64,000 nucleotides of DNA from Alisma plantago-aquatica (lineage: Eukaryota > Streptophyta > Magnoliopsida > Alismatales > Alismataceae): positions 1,392,592,863 through 1,392,656,862 of the forward strand of contig OY856410.1 of NCBI GenBank assembly GCA_963693085.1, in the 5' to 3' direction. Under the pieces are notes generated by a model. It was not told the DNA's origin and searched no databases. It saw only the letters and a program-made list of their open reading frames with translations. The position numbers and the translations under genes were made by a program. Each line of letters begins with the position of its first letter. The first letter of the stretch is position 1. Positions 23,927 to 35,663 of this stretch are shown piece by piece.

Positions 23927-24290
23927 CACTTCAACAAAAATGCCCATTAGTGGCCTTTTAGAAATGCCACTAAAAAAATAAATGCCACTACACATGTTTA
24001 GTGGAATTTGTTGACAATTAAAAAAATGCCTCTAGTACCAATGCCACTAGAAAGATAGTGGCATAAGTTGTTAATGACACTAAATGTTTGGCTTTCATGG
24101 CTTCCAATAAATGCCAAATAAAGGCCACTAAAACATCATTTGACATTTATAAAAAAAGACACTATCCATCAATTGGCTTTTATACAAATGCCACTATTTG
24201 GTATTATGTTTGTGTATGAAACAATTCTTTTTGAGCGTAATGGCGTATAAAAAAAGCCACTAATGACATACTAGTTATGTATTACTACAT
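23927..24290 (+). mobile_element. CACTA transposon terminus with subterminal repeats (copy 2)
   Basis: The end reads CACTTCAACAAAAATGCCC, followed by ATTAGTGGCC. The second half is closer to the usual CACTA consensus than in copy 1, while the fifth base has mutated from A to T. Together the two copies suggest an ancestral end close to CACTACA.AAAAATGCCCAT. The TGCCACTAAA / TTTAGTGGCA array follows as in copy 1. Confidence 0.75.
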
Positions 24291-24555
24291 TTTTATGGCT
24301 TTTAGTTATTTAATTTTTAGTTCATTATCAAGTTCTCTAATTGAATGCCAATTGCAGCCGAACTCTATTTTTCAAAAGTATGAATATTTTTTTATTTATA
24401 ATCAAATGACAATTACATGGGGAGGACATTTTACCTTGCCCCTTATATTGAATGCAACACCATCGATATACTTTTATACAACATTTTTCTATTCAATACA
24501 ATAACTTCTACATCATTGGATTTGTCTCTTCTTCCCTGATATGACTATCTACTTT
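24291..24555. other. Unassigned AT-rich stretch inside the CACTA-derived block (copy 2)
   Basis: Counterpart of 4651-4916. A 75-codon open frame on the plus strand (24277-24504) is low-complexity and hydrophobic, is broken in copy 1 and has no family features, so I do not call a gene. Confidence 0.4.
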
Positions 24556-24876
24556 TCAGCATGCTGACTTCAGAGATCCTTCAGGAAATAAATTTCCATT
24601 ATGGTGGAATCCTTGAACCACCTCCCAAAACCATTGGATAACAGGTGATGCATTGATGTAGCTGGAGTCACCTCCCAGAACCTGCAGCTGCTCTGAGATT
24701 GCAATGAATGGTTGAACATCTTCTCTTGTTCCAACAACAAGAATGGCGATATTCAATTTAGGAATAGACTTGTTAAGATCGGCGACATCATCTCCCTTTT
24801 TATCTTTATTTGGTTCTCTATGATTCTTTTCTGAGTCACATATGAAGTAAAAGCATATTATCAATCTTTGAGACAA
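24556..24876 (-). pseudogene. Captured UGT80-HECT chimera, 106-codon open frame (copy 2)
   Basis: The open frame carries IPKLNIAILVVGTREDVQPF (sterol glucosyltransferase N-domain start) joined to SPVIQWFWEVVQGF (UPL-type HECT domain) and a 20-residue tail of unknown origin. Unlike copy 1 it has no stop after EVV. The opening 30 residues are not equivalent to copy 1: a 22-bp deletion near 24795 puts the upstream segment in another frame, so the longer open frame is accidental. There is no start context, conserved gene structure or full domain to suggest a working protein. It would lack the UDP-sugar-binding C-domain of UGT80 and the catalytic Cys of HECT ligases. Confidence 0.7.
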
Positions 24877-25276
24877 GGATAGTTAATGCAACATTCTAGT
24901 GTGAAGTTTGGACCATAATAATGAGCCTTGTAAAAGCATTGAAAAAGATCCCAGTGTTGGGAGTACATAGGGAGTGGATAGAAGGTAGAGTTATCATCAT
25001 TCAGAATGTCTTGTGGTAGTGTAATACATTATGAGAAGAGAAGCAGGACAGAAGCACCTTTTCAGTATTAGAGAGATTGTCCAGTCTGGAGTTGTACTTG
25101 GAAGCTTCCCTCTTGTCAGTCCTACATCAGGAGAAAGAAAGTTGTTGGCTCCCACTATTTGAATGCACCGACGTAGTTTTGCAATGCTCCAAATCTGGAA
25201 AAGTTAGTTAGATACATTCTTGTTGGACCATGCCAGATGGATATGCAATTTATGTCTTTCATTCCAAACTAGAAGT
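24877..25276 (-). other. Spacer between captured gene pieces (copy 2)
   Basis: Counterpart of 5226-5662. Nothing is recognised. The 61-codon frame of copy 1 is not preserved, which argues that it was not coding. Confidence 0.3.
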
Positions 25277-25504
25277 TCAACTGAGTAGACAATTATTTAC
25301 CTTCTTACATCCATATGCATCCATGACATCCAAGAGAGTTATAGTGCCAATGAGGTTATTGTTGTAGTATAGCAGTGACTTTTGCACACTGTCTCCTACT
25401 GCTTTTAGAGCAGTGAAGTGTATCACATCATCAAATCTAGAGTCAAACAAAGAGAGTTTAAAATAGGTGTGTAATTCACTCCCATCTGCAGCAGTGAACC
25501 ACAA
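25277..25504 (-). pseudogene. Captured UDP-glucose 4-epimerase fragment (copy 2)
   Basis: Same 75-codon frame as copy 1, with [20 protein letters not shown] and [18 protein letters not shown], ending at a GTAAAT donor-like site. Two replacements within the conserved block (E to D and P to S in GESVQKP) and one upstream (V to A) occur only here, as expected for a sequence no longer under selection. It holds about one fifth of the enzyme, without its catalytic Ser/Tyr/Lys motifs. Confidence 0.8.
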
Positions 25505-26111
25505 TATTTGACATACCTCAAATCATAAGGAATCTTCATGGATTGGCAGCTAGATTTCTTCACCTCCTATAGTAATTCAAGACTCACATGAAAGATCTTT
25601 GCTAAAATAATCTTTGTATTCTTGAACCCTGGAGACTGAAGTTTTGGAGAGTAAATATACAAACAATTACTGAAACTATAACAGAACTCGAAAGCTCTTG
25701 CAAGCAAATGATATATAGTCTTCTCATACAATTCTATCAAAATTCACCTAAATTTTCACCATCGATGTGGATATTTCTACCTAGTGGTCTATTAATGCCT
25801 CTAGTAAAATGACTATTATCATCTCCATTCTTCTACAAAGAGAATATCACCATAAACTTAAATATGTCATACCACATGATAACAAATACATAAATACCTA
25901 GTGAATGAATCGAGTTATTTATGAATCCTAGGGAGTACACTGGAACTAAAAGGTCTAACCTCAAAATTACTTAATCCATTTTCCAACGCATTTTCACATT
26001 TTCTGGAAATATCATCATATCCAAAAGTATTAGTCCAATTACACATATGAACTGTGAAAGCAAAGATTTGTCAGTTCTAGAAACTCAAGGAAGCCGAAAT
26101 TATGATAAACC
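25505..26111 (-). other. CACTA-derived block, exon-like fragment and unassigned sequence (copy 2)
   Basis: Includes the counterpart of the unknown exon-like frame (about 25940-26105). Single-base changes alter its frame relative to copy 1. No family is recognised. Confidence 0.3.
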
Positions 26112-26164
26112 AATATATATATATATATTTATATATATTTATATATATATATATAGAGAGAGAG
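26112..26164. repeat. (TA)n-(GA)n microsatellite, short interrupted allele
   Basis: TA repeats are broken by two TTTA units and followed by GAGAGAGAGAGA. Compare the long pure allele at 6500-6577. Confidence 0.95.
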
Positions 26165-26640
26165 AATTTGCAGTCAAATGTCACTCTATCATAGAAATAC
26201 CTAATAGGCCATCATCTTCAACTGCGCATATCAAGTTACTTTTACCGCTATGAAATTGCAAAACACTTTCAACCTGCCACTCAATTGAAAAAGACATAGA
26301 AAGTCACATACTATCTTCCTTATGTTTCTAAAACAGAAAGACTGAAGTGTTGAACATTAATACTGACCTATAATAATTGGAACTTAAAGTGCCTATGGAT
26401 AACAAATCTATAAGGGTTATGGATACTAATGATAGGTCTCTAGCAAAAAGATAAAGGCTATGAGTTTGGTATTGCCTACATAACTTCAATATAATACAAC
26501 TTATCTACTTTGATGCAAAAAGGAGAGTAATGCATTATCTAGAGGGAAAAGGAGGTAAAGCATAGTTGTGCATGTGGCAAAGATCTCATACAGCTGAGAT
26601 CCCATACAGTTGAGATTCTGCCAAGAAAGCCTACCCTGCT
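26165..26640. other. Unassigned sequence between CACTA-derived block and Gypsy gag (copy 2)
   Basis: No motif is recognised on either strand. It must contain the lost boundary between the two elements. Confidence 0.35.
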
Positions 26641-27813
26641 TATCCTCTACTTCCCTGAGAAGACGATCTAACCTGTGATGCTTGGATATGTCCTTGTCCT
26701 CTTACACCACTGTTCTGATGCCTCTGCGAGCCCAGCTGGCTCTACCTCGGATGTTGGGTCACTTCATCATCTCTTACCAGACACTCTTGCCTCATGTGTT
26801 CTATCTACCCACACATATGGAAAGCCCAATTCTCATATTGTGGCCTAGATGGCCCCATCACTGATATTGATGTTGTGCTGTGAGATCCAGTAGGTGGAAA
26901 GCTACAACCTCATCCCTTACTTGGTGACCATTGCGTCAGAGCACTGAATTTCTACATTATTGGTGGTGCTGAAAACCTCAGCTTCTTAAAGCCTCCTGAC
27001 AACTTCCCCTGTGACTGTGCAGACCTCTTTTTGGCACTCATCTCCCACTTCTCCTTCATAGATTATTCTATCCTCCAAACAGACTCCACAAATATGGCAA
27101 ACATTTATCCATTTTCCAAAATAGCTACCGGGGTAGACAACTCGGCATTCAACCCCTTCTCAAAATGAAAAATCTACTTGTCCTCCATAGCAGTCATGTG
27201 AGGACAGAACCTCAACAACTCCATAAACCTTGCTTCATACTCATTGATCATCATGGATCCTTATCAAAATCTTTAAAAATGGCTGATCTTCTCGTCTAGA
27301 TATGTTCGAGGAATGTACCAACTAACAAACTCACGTTGGAACTCCTCCCAACCTATAGCATCTCCAAGCCTCTTCTACTCCTCTATGGCCCACCAATGGC
27401 CAACACTCCCCTTCATAAGGTACACCACATGCTTCACCTTATTCACTTTGAGGATACTAAGATCTTAAATGATTTCTCAAGCTTAGTAAGCCATTGTCTG
27501 CATCTACTGGATCAGTTGTCCCAGCATACTCTATCGCCCCAACATGGAAAAGCCGCTCAAAAGTCTTCCCAGTACCTGAAGATTCAGTATGGGGAACCGG
27601 TGCCCTAGGCTGAGGTGTAGACATCCTGTCTTCCATATGAGTCATAGTAGCCATAAAATACCCAAAAAGATATTGAAAGACATGGTTTTCAATCATGGTT
27701 GGGTCAAACTGGGGGACTTCGGGCACCCGATCTTCTCATTCCTGGTTCCTTGCACCACCACCTGATGTAGAAACACTACTCTCGGTAGCATGTTCTTCGT
27801 GTTCTCTAGACAT
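26641..27813 (-). pseudogene. Gypsy gag, antisense, fuller version (copy 2)
   Basis: It starts at the ATG complement at 27811-27813 (MSREHEEHATESS). The N-terminal part includes FERLFHVGAIEYAGTTDP and VDAD, matching the conserved start of Ty3/Gypsy Gag (family text F..L....F.GTTDP..AE.WL). It keeps the 415 bp deleted from copy 1. A stop occurs after the start region (NQE, stop, EDRV) and another at 27457. The C-terminal half, near 26830-27150, is basic and Ser-rich and ends in a ruined zinc knuckle. Protease and polymerase do not follow, so the element is truncated on its 3' side. Confidence 0.7.
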
Positions 27814-27928
27814 CTTTAAGCTTTATTTTCTTCTTCTAGATAAGCACAAGTCACTATAAGACAGAATGGAGGACATAAGAATAGACACAAACCTAGTCCT
27901 AAGTCCATGTAGACTCAATGAACCTAAA

Positions 27929-27940
27929 TCTCTGATTCCA
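27929..27940 (-). promoter_or_regulatory. Primer binding site, initiator-Met type (copy 2, mutated)
   Basis: Counterpart of 7927-7938; the minus strand reads TGGAATCAGAGA, with one extra change from copy 1. Confidence 0.65.
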
Positions 27941-27947
27941 ACCTATC

Positions 27948-30900
27948 TATGACATCCCGTGCCATAAAAGTGAGATTACTCAAAACAAAACTGCGAACAA
28001 AATTTTAACAAGTAGATTACCAGAAAATACTGAAAATTAAAACCTTTTTCGTAAAACTTCCAAACAACAAAAACCTTTACATATGAGTCCAATCATGCCT
28101 CAAAGCACTTACTATGTGTGCCACCAACCTATTATAAGGAAACTTGTTCCAAAAATATATACATATCCATTACAACTGTTCATAAAAGGGCACACAACCA
28201 ACCACACATCGAAAGCACGTCTACAAAACATTCCCTAAAGACCTAAGTGTACAAGGATGACTCTAGGACTCTAACAACAAAATAAATCCAACAACACATC
28301 CAACCTTGTTAGCTACTATCTTTCCTACTGCTCCTCAACCTCTGCTTCACGATCTCTACCTCATCGTGCACGTCCACCTACAAAGAATGTGGGGAACCCA
28401 CAGGGTTAGATTCCAAATCTCAGCGGGAGATATAATTCGCCACCAACTCTATTATTATCACAGATAAGATATTTAAAATAAGCAGTAAGATTATAATCAT
28501 GACATGTAATAATAATTATTAACAGAATAAGAAATTACTATTGAATTGTGAAACATCTTAACATTATAAAAGGGATATGAAGAACATGTATATTTCCAAT
28601 CAAAAATTCTATATAAAATCAAGAAAGGCCTCATCTAATGTTTTTTTACTTGATCCTACACAAGTATACTACATGGTTGTTTACACATTTTATTATGCCC
28701 CAAGGATTTGAGTCGTACCACCTGAATCCAACCGACCACTGCTAAGTTGAAATTGGTGCCATATTAGGTCTAGTAGAAGAGTCAGACTCCACAACCTCAC
28801 CACCTCCTAGCCAGTTCATGAGTGAAACATGCAGTGACATCATGAGTCACACTGATTCCAGTGACATATAGTCCATCTGTGCAAACCTAGCCTGCCTTGG
28901 TATAGGTCACGATGTTGGTGAAACAAACTATGATCCGCAACCGCACTCTTCCAGGGTATGGCCCACAACCAATCCTATGCCACGCATCACTAAGCTACGG
29001 TCCAAATCCACACTCTTCCAGGGTATGACCCGCATCCAATAATGTGTCACATATCCTGGACGTAATGGGATTTTCATCATCAACCCCACATATTTAAAAA
29101 TATGTGCTCCGTGTTAAACTCATTTCACCATTCAGCAAACGCTGACACTGAATGGATCTATGGCATAGGGAAAGCTACATGATTAGGTTTTACTTGATTA
29201 ATTAGGTCATTTAAGTGTCTTTTTGCATCAAGCAAGTTACAACATATAAACTCTAAACAAGTTCTAAAAAATAAGGGCATAACACATTACCAGAAAGTGA
29301 CTGAGCATATAAGGTGTGATCTCATCACATTACCACTTAATTCTTATCATCCGCCATAATTATCATCACAAGGACCACATACTTTTGGGGTAGCGACCTC
29401 TCATTTCATTAGCAAGGAAATTATCATATAAAGTAAGGCAATAATCCATCATTAGGTCATAAGACCATTTACCTCTTCTTTTTGTGATACTAACATATCA
29501 CATGCCTCATAAGACCCATTCAAACATCTCATAAACACCATAGATATTACCTATCTATGCATATCCACTTGTGTTACGTGCATGGTTAGGAACTTATAAC
29601 AAGAAATATAGTATTTCATTACCACTACCATTTCATCAAGATTTGTGTCATTCACATTACATCATTAGGGTTAGGATTCTCTTTAACCGATTAGGGTTAA
29701 CAAGGTTGGATCAACAACCAACGTCTAATTATCACTTCTATTATCAAAATAAGGTATGCTATGAAATTAAAGGTTATAGGAAACAACACTCCTACGTTGT
29801 TCATACAACCACCCTGGAGGGTATCACATCATATTCTGCAACCCTATCATCAACATGATGAAACATAACCACCATCACAAGGTATCGATTAGACTGACAT
29901 GGTGTATTAGTTTAGACCATCTTGTCCAAGAATGTCAGTTTAACCACACACAGGGTGTGACAGGAAACACCAACTAAAGGTGTGATGGGCAACACCACCT
30001 AATTTTTTTATGGGCAACACCACGTAAAGGTATGTCATACTGTTAGATTTAGGGTTTCAGCAAGGCATTACAATTCAATGTATATCGGGAAACCCTACAC
30101 TCTAAGTGTTTTGACCTCTTGCTCCACCAGGGCATCAAGGGTTTGACACTCAAAGCATACCAGCTCACAAGACACCATCCTGGTCATGAATTCCTAACAC
30201 CCTCCATGCATATCGGTTTAGGCATCAAAAGGGCATGTCGGGCTAACTCCATCAAGACTTATCGATTTAGCAACCATATTGGTATAGCATCCCCTAAGCC
30301 ATGACGAGTTAACCCCCTCAACACATGTCAATCTAAGCATCTCCAAGTCATGACATCTTGGCACCTGGTGTGTCAATTTGTTGCACTACCAGTCATGATG
30401 ACCACTTACAACTTAGATCATGTGTGTCAACTTAGTCATCTTTAACCTTAGAAATGTCGGCCTCTAGTGCATCTACTAACATGGAAAGAAAGTGCAAAAC
30501 ATGGGCAACAACTTAAATGAAATTCCTTCACCAAAATAGTTCTCAAACCCACCAAGAACTACTAACATATAAGAGGTACATGATCTGGATATAAGGAACA
30601 ACATAAACATATGAAAGAGTGAAAATAACAAAGGAGGTTAAGAGTTATATAACTCAATTCAAAGATCACCACCAAGATCCAAGCTCCAAGGTCAAGCTTC
30701 AAGCTCACGAGTTCAAGATAGAAGATGAGCCACTAACTTTCTCACCACTACACCTCCAAGGATGAATATGAGATCAAGGTTAAGATGGGTCAAGATGGAA
30801 AGAAGGTATCCAAGATCCATGGCTGAGAAAAAGAAGATATCTAGGAAACATAGCTTACCAAGGTAGAAGATGAAGGATTATCAAGGAATTTTACAACTAG

Positions 30901-31830
30901 GGACTCATCCTCCAAGCCCCAAGAGAGACTATCTTGCTCCTTAGGCTTCTCAAGGTCTTCCACCAATAAGAATAGAAAGCAAGGATGGCTAAAAGGATCC
31001 TCTTGCATGGAGAGAAAGAGGATTATATACTAGAGGGATGAGAGAGGGATCATGGAAGAGGTGTCATCACCTTAGGAGCTTAGGTGACACTTGTCTATGA
31101 GAAAAGAGCCACATGCAACAACATGCAAGACATGGTGATAAGATCAAGGCTAGGTCTCACCATCTTGGTCTCCTACCAAGGTCATACCTGATACCATATA
31201 TCCACACACCCACAAACTGATATGGAAACACCCTACACACTCACAAACTGATAGAGCACAACCCTATACACTCACAAACCGATAGGGCACAACCCTACAC
31301 ACTCACAAACGGATAGGGCATAGTCCTACACACTCACAAACCAATAGAGAACAACCCTAAACACTCTCAAATTGATACGTCACAACCCTACACAGTCAAA
31401 AATTGATAGGCACAATCCTACACACTCTCAAAACGATACACATCCTCTCCAAGGCTCTCTAACCCGAGACAACACATATAGGTGCAAGACACACCTCACA
31501 CATGTGTTCAACACATCACCAAGGATGTCACCTCACAACCAAGATCCAAAATAGGTGCCCATATCTCTCTATCTCCTCTAGATGATGGCAAGAGAGAGAA
31601 GGAACACTCTAGAGGTGGAAAAATTGCACATCAACCCCTACTCTGGGTGAATTGTAAATTGCACCAAAACCCCATGAAAAAGCACAAACATCATCCAAAC
31701 AAGCTCAAACAAGAAATGTAAACTTTTGAGAAGTCCTAATTACATATCAAATGATTAGATCAAGGTTCCAAGAAACTTACTTAGTAAAAAGAAACAGGGT
31801 TATCCCAAAACATGGGTCAGGGTCCTTACA
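27948..31830 (-). mobile_element. Gypsy (Tekay/Del-like) 5' LTR, antisense, 3.88 kb (copy 2)
   Basis: Counterpart of 7946-11825, length equal within a few bases. It begins on the minus strand at 31830 (TGTAAGGACCCTGACCC) and ends at 27948, where the terminal bases are mutated (GGGATGTCATA instead of GGGTGTCACA). It is joined at 31831 to LINE ORF2, exactly as in copy 1, so the nested insertion predates the duplication. The 31-bp minisatellite is at 31231-31445. Confidence 0.8.
31231..31445. repeat. 31-bp minisatellite inside the LTR (copy 2)
   Basis: Same array as 11228-11440, with unit-specific base changes but no clear change in unit number. Confidence 0.9.
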
Positions 31831-34800
31831 ATTTTCATCTTCTTCTTATCAAAGATCTCCTGGTTCCTAGTCTTCCATAAATTGTAGCAGTCGATCACGA
31901 ATGTGAGAGCATGGTCCAGGTCAGGTTTCATGTTTGTATCTAGCCAATTCCACATGTTATCATCTCCAAAGAATGCATTCCAGTGTATGCCATTAATGAT
32001 CCCTTTCCATACAGGTACAACCCTCTCATAGTCTCTCAAAGCATGTAAGCAGGTTTCTTCATGAGTTCCACATCAATGCCATTTGTTATCAGTAGTCATA
32101 TGCTGGATATATCTATGTATGTTAGTTAAAATGACATTATGTCCTACAAGCCACAATAACATCTTTACTTTTGTAGAAACTTTAGCTCTCCATAGAATGT
32201 TGCCAACTACCCTCAACCTTTATGTCTTTTTGTAGGTGCAGCTGAGCATGAGCACTATCCACTGTGAATGCTCCATACTCAGTGTGATTCCATCATTTTA
32301 TGTCCTTTAGTTGTGAATTCATAGGAACTTGGACACACTTTATCCTTGTAGTGTCCTCATCATTCACCCATTCCTTCAGAAAATCAACATCCCATTGGTT
32401 CTCTAAGTTTACAATGCTTGATACCTACAAGTCATCCAACTCAGGTGGTACCGATTTCTTGGGTCTAGTTATCAATATGTATTCAACACTCCACCACTTA
32501 TCCCTCCACCACTCATAGGGATCTAGGAAGAGTTTTCAACAATAAACTCTTTGCATTTGAACACATCACATCCCAACCTGGACACATTAGGGATAGTGGT
32601 GTTCCATGCATGTAACAACTTGGGGCTCGTGCTCTTGCACCAAAGTGAGGCCTTCCCTATTGTGATCTTACAAAAGTGCATAATTATGAGGGTAAGATTC
32701 CATTATTGCATAGATCGAATTCCCAAACCACCATCTTCTTTCAACTTGTGATTTTATTCTATGCAACAAGAGACATGGGATGTGCTTTGTGGTTGCCACC
32801 CCAAATAAAGGAACAAATGCTACTATCAATTCTATCATAGATCTTCATAGGAATAACTTATGTTTGCATTATATAACTAGGAATTTCACTTAACATAGAT
32901 TTATCCATAGAAACTCTACCTGCCAAAGATAGGCAACATGCTGTCTAGGAGTTGATCTTGGTATTTATACGATTTAATACATTTCCATAGGTGTCATGTT
33001 TCACTTGACCATGAATTAGAAGAACACCCAGGTACTTTTCTAGGCCCTCCACTTCAGCAATGCCGCTCATCCTACAAATGGACCTCCTTGTTTTCCTTTG
33101 CACCGTTGTAGAAAAAAAGATACTTGATTTGGCAATAGAAATACATTGTCTAGAGACCTCCTGAAGTCTTTGAAGCAGTTAAAAATGATTTGCATTTGCT
33201 TAGGGTTCACCTTTGCAAAGAGGATCATTTCATATACAAAACAAAGGTGTGATATGTTTGTCCCTTTTACTGCCAATGTAATAGGTGACCATATTTTGGC
33301 TTGCACTTTAGTCTCTATATGCTGACTTAGGCGTTCTAGGCATAAGGCTAGCAAATATGAATAAAATGGGTCTCCTTGTCAAAGACTCCTGGTGGGGCTT
33401 TGAAATCACCTGCAAATTTCCTTTTCCATATAGTAGAAGCACAACCTCCTGAGATAGATGTAATAATGTACTTGATGATACTTTTAGACATTCAGATCTT
33501 CTCTAAAATGTCTACAATGAAGGGCCAGGTCATTTTATCATAAGCTTTAGATAGATCGACTTTTATTGCCATAGTGCTAGCAACATTTCTCCTATGCATG
33601 TTTTGGATAACTTTCCAAACTACTACAATACTATTAGATATCCTAAACCATGGAACAAAAACACTCTATGCTAGAGAGATCCAATTATTTAAGTACTACT
33701 TCAATATTTGTACAATTACTTTGGAAGTCAATTTGAACGATAGGTTCTTGAGAGATATAGTTCTAAAATGTTCACACTTTTAAGGTTTAGATATATTTGG
33801 AATCAGAATGATATTTGCATCACACATCCTACTATCAAGGGCTTCACCTGCAATGACGTTAGATATAGTTACAAGAATAGATTTCTTAACCGTATGCAAA
33901 TTCTCTATGAAGAAGGATCCAACAACACCAGTCAGGCCACATGCTTTATAAGGGTTCATAGCTTGCAGAATTTTATACACCTCATCAAGAGTTGGTGTGC
34001 TCTCTAACCTATGACTTTTCTAATTATTGAGTTTATGTATTGACCTCTGAAGTTCTTGATCTTATGCTCATCTACCTGGTAAGATTCTATGAATAGATTT
34101 TTAAAATAATTGATAAGTAAGAGATGTACCTCATCCTCTCCAATAGTCCATTCACTCCGACCATTCCTTAGCATGGTCACTGAGTTCGAACGATGATGTT
34201 GTTTTACATAAGCATTATAGAATCTCGTGTTGAGATCCCCATAAATTGTCCATTGTAGGTGGCACTTCTGCTTCCAATCCCCCTCTTTAGTGCAGAGGAT
34301 TTCAACATATTGGTTTTGCATTTGGATGCTCATTCGGTCTGAGACTTCAACATAGTGATTAGTTAGACTGGTTTGAAGGATATGGATATTATGAAGAAGT
34401 ATATCTTTCTCCTTTCTCTATTTAGATAGATATTTAGTCTTCCAATTGGTGATATTATTTTTCACACCATCCAGAGCTTTGTTAAAGTCCATGTATTCTT
34501 TCCATCCGTTCTTCAACATTTGTTGGAATTCATGGGTCTTGTCCCATGAGGATTTAATAATGAAGCGTTGTGGAGGTTATACCTTCATGGTAGATATGAT
34601 AAAAATGGGACAATGATTAGACATGACTTTTAGTAGGTGTTCCACAATGAACCGTGGGTATTTCAGAATGAACTCTATGTTCCAAACTACACGATCCAAT
34701 CTAGATTTAAGAGTGCCATGCTTGTAGGTAAATCACATTCCTGAGAAGACAAAATAAAACTTTTTTTCTTCCAACAGAGTGTTGTTAAACAATTCAACCT

Positions 34801-35262
34801 CTTTGAAATCATACCTTTTTCCTCCCTTCTTCTCACTTGGGTGGACAGTAGCATTGAATTCACCTACGGCTATCCATGTATTATCAAACCTTTTCCTCAT
34901 ATTGACTAAGTGCTTCCACAGAAGTTTCCTAATCTTGATATGGGGATTGGCATATATAAATGTGATATATGTAATATCATTTACCAAGCATGTGATGAAT
35001 TGTCAGTGATTGTTGATGATTTGAATTTTGCAATCCTCCTCTTGCAAGAAGATTCCAATCCTGCCTACAAAACCTCTAGCTTCAACATAGTGGGATCATG
35101 AAAGACTAAGATTTTTAATGGTTATGCATGCATCCTCTTCACTGATACAAAGTTCCAACAAGGCAACTATTTTTGGTTTTTCAGAATAATCATCTCCTTT
35201 AGGACTCGACAAGTGTCCCTATTGAAAATTCCTCTTGTATTCCAACAAATTATGTCCATCAT
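31831..35262 (-). pseudogene. LINE (L1-type) ORF2 remnant (copy 2)
   Basis: Counterpart of 11826-15257, with the start MMDIICWNTRG at 35262. The endonuclease box reads GEFNATVHPSEKKGG (GDFN in copy 1, so its Asp is lost here), near 34830-34870. Reverse transcriptase text IKVDLSKAYDKMTW is near 33545 and FVYEMILF near 33230, a further decayed catalytic box. Stops and frameshifts are mostly shared with copy 1, showing the LINE was already dead before duplication. Confidence 0.9.
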
Positions 35263-35480
35263 TAAACAACAACAAAGAGAAGATTAGGATAAAAACCCTT
35301 ACCACTAACTACAAGTTCTCAAGTGGTTCTTGATTCTCCTTACCATCTTCCACTTTAACACCCTCTTCTGCCCTACTATCCTGGTCCAGGTGTAGCCTCG
35401 GGCTTTTCTTATGCTTCTCATATGGTGGTTTAGGCCTAGCATTCTTGAATTTAGGTGCATTACTCTTTATCTTTCCTCTT
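35263..35480 (-). pseudogene. LINE ORF1 C-terminal tail, truncated (copy 2)
   Basis: Lys/Pro-rich tail (FKNARPKPPYEKHKKSPRLH), stop near 35309. LINE text ends at 35475-35480, where repeat R begins. About 1.2 kb of ORF1 present in copy 1 is missing. Confidence 0.75.
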
Positions 35481-35663
35481 TGAAAGGTCACCAAAAATAA
35501 TTCTTGGAAATAGTAGTACACTATTTAAACATAAAAAAGATAGGCTGGTGCCCATTAGTTTAGTGGAATAACACTTCCATGACTCTGTACAGAAAGAAGG
35601 ACATGTGGTCCCTTAGTATATTGAGAAATGCAGTTGGTGCGTTGTCATTATCCATGGAGAGAA
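35481..35663 (+). mobile_element. Repeat R, LTR-like copy 1, left part
   Basis: Begins TGAAAGGTCACC and matches 50658-50845 at roughly 80-85%. It is split at 35663 by the Copia insertion and resumes at 44264. The uninterrupted version at 50658-51194 serves as the empty site that fixes the Copia boundaries. Confidence 0.7.

Larger units (their letters stand above)
19635..35480. repeat. Large direct duplication, copy 2
   Basis: This is the second copy of 1-15475, collinear throughout, about 2-4% different by eye. It keeps a 415-bp gag segment lost in copy 1 and has a 22-bp deletion near 24795 and a shorter microsatellite at 26112. Similarity may start before 19635, since the first copy is cut by the window edge. 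It ends at 35475-35480, where LINE ORF1 text gives way to repeat R. Confidence 0.95.

Noticed and set aside
24277..24504. 75-codon plus-strand open frame in the CACTA block of copy 2
   Set aside because: Low-complexity, hydrophobic, frame not kept in copy 1, and no family features.
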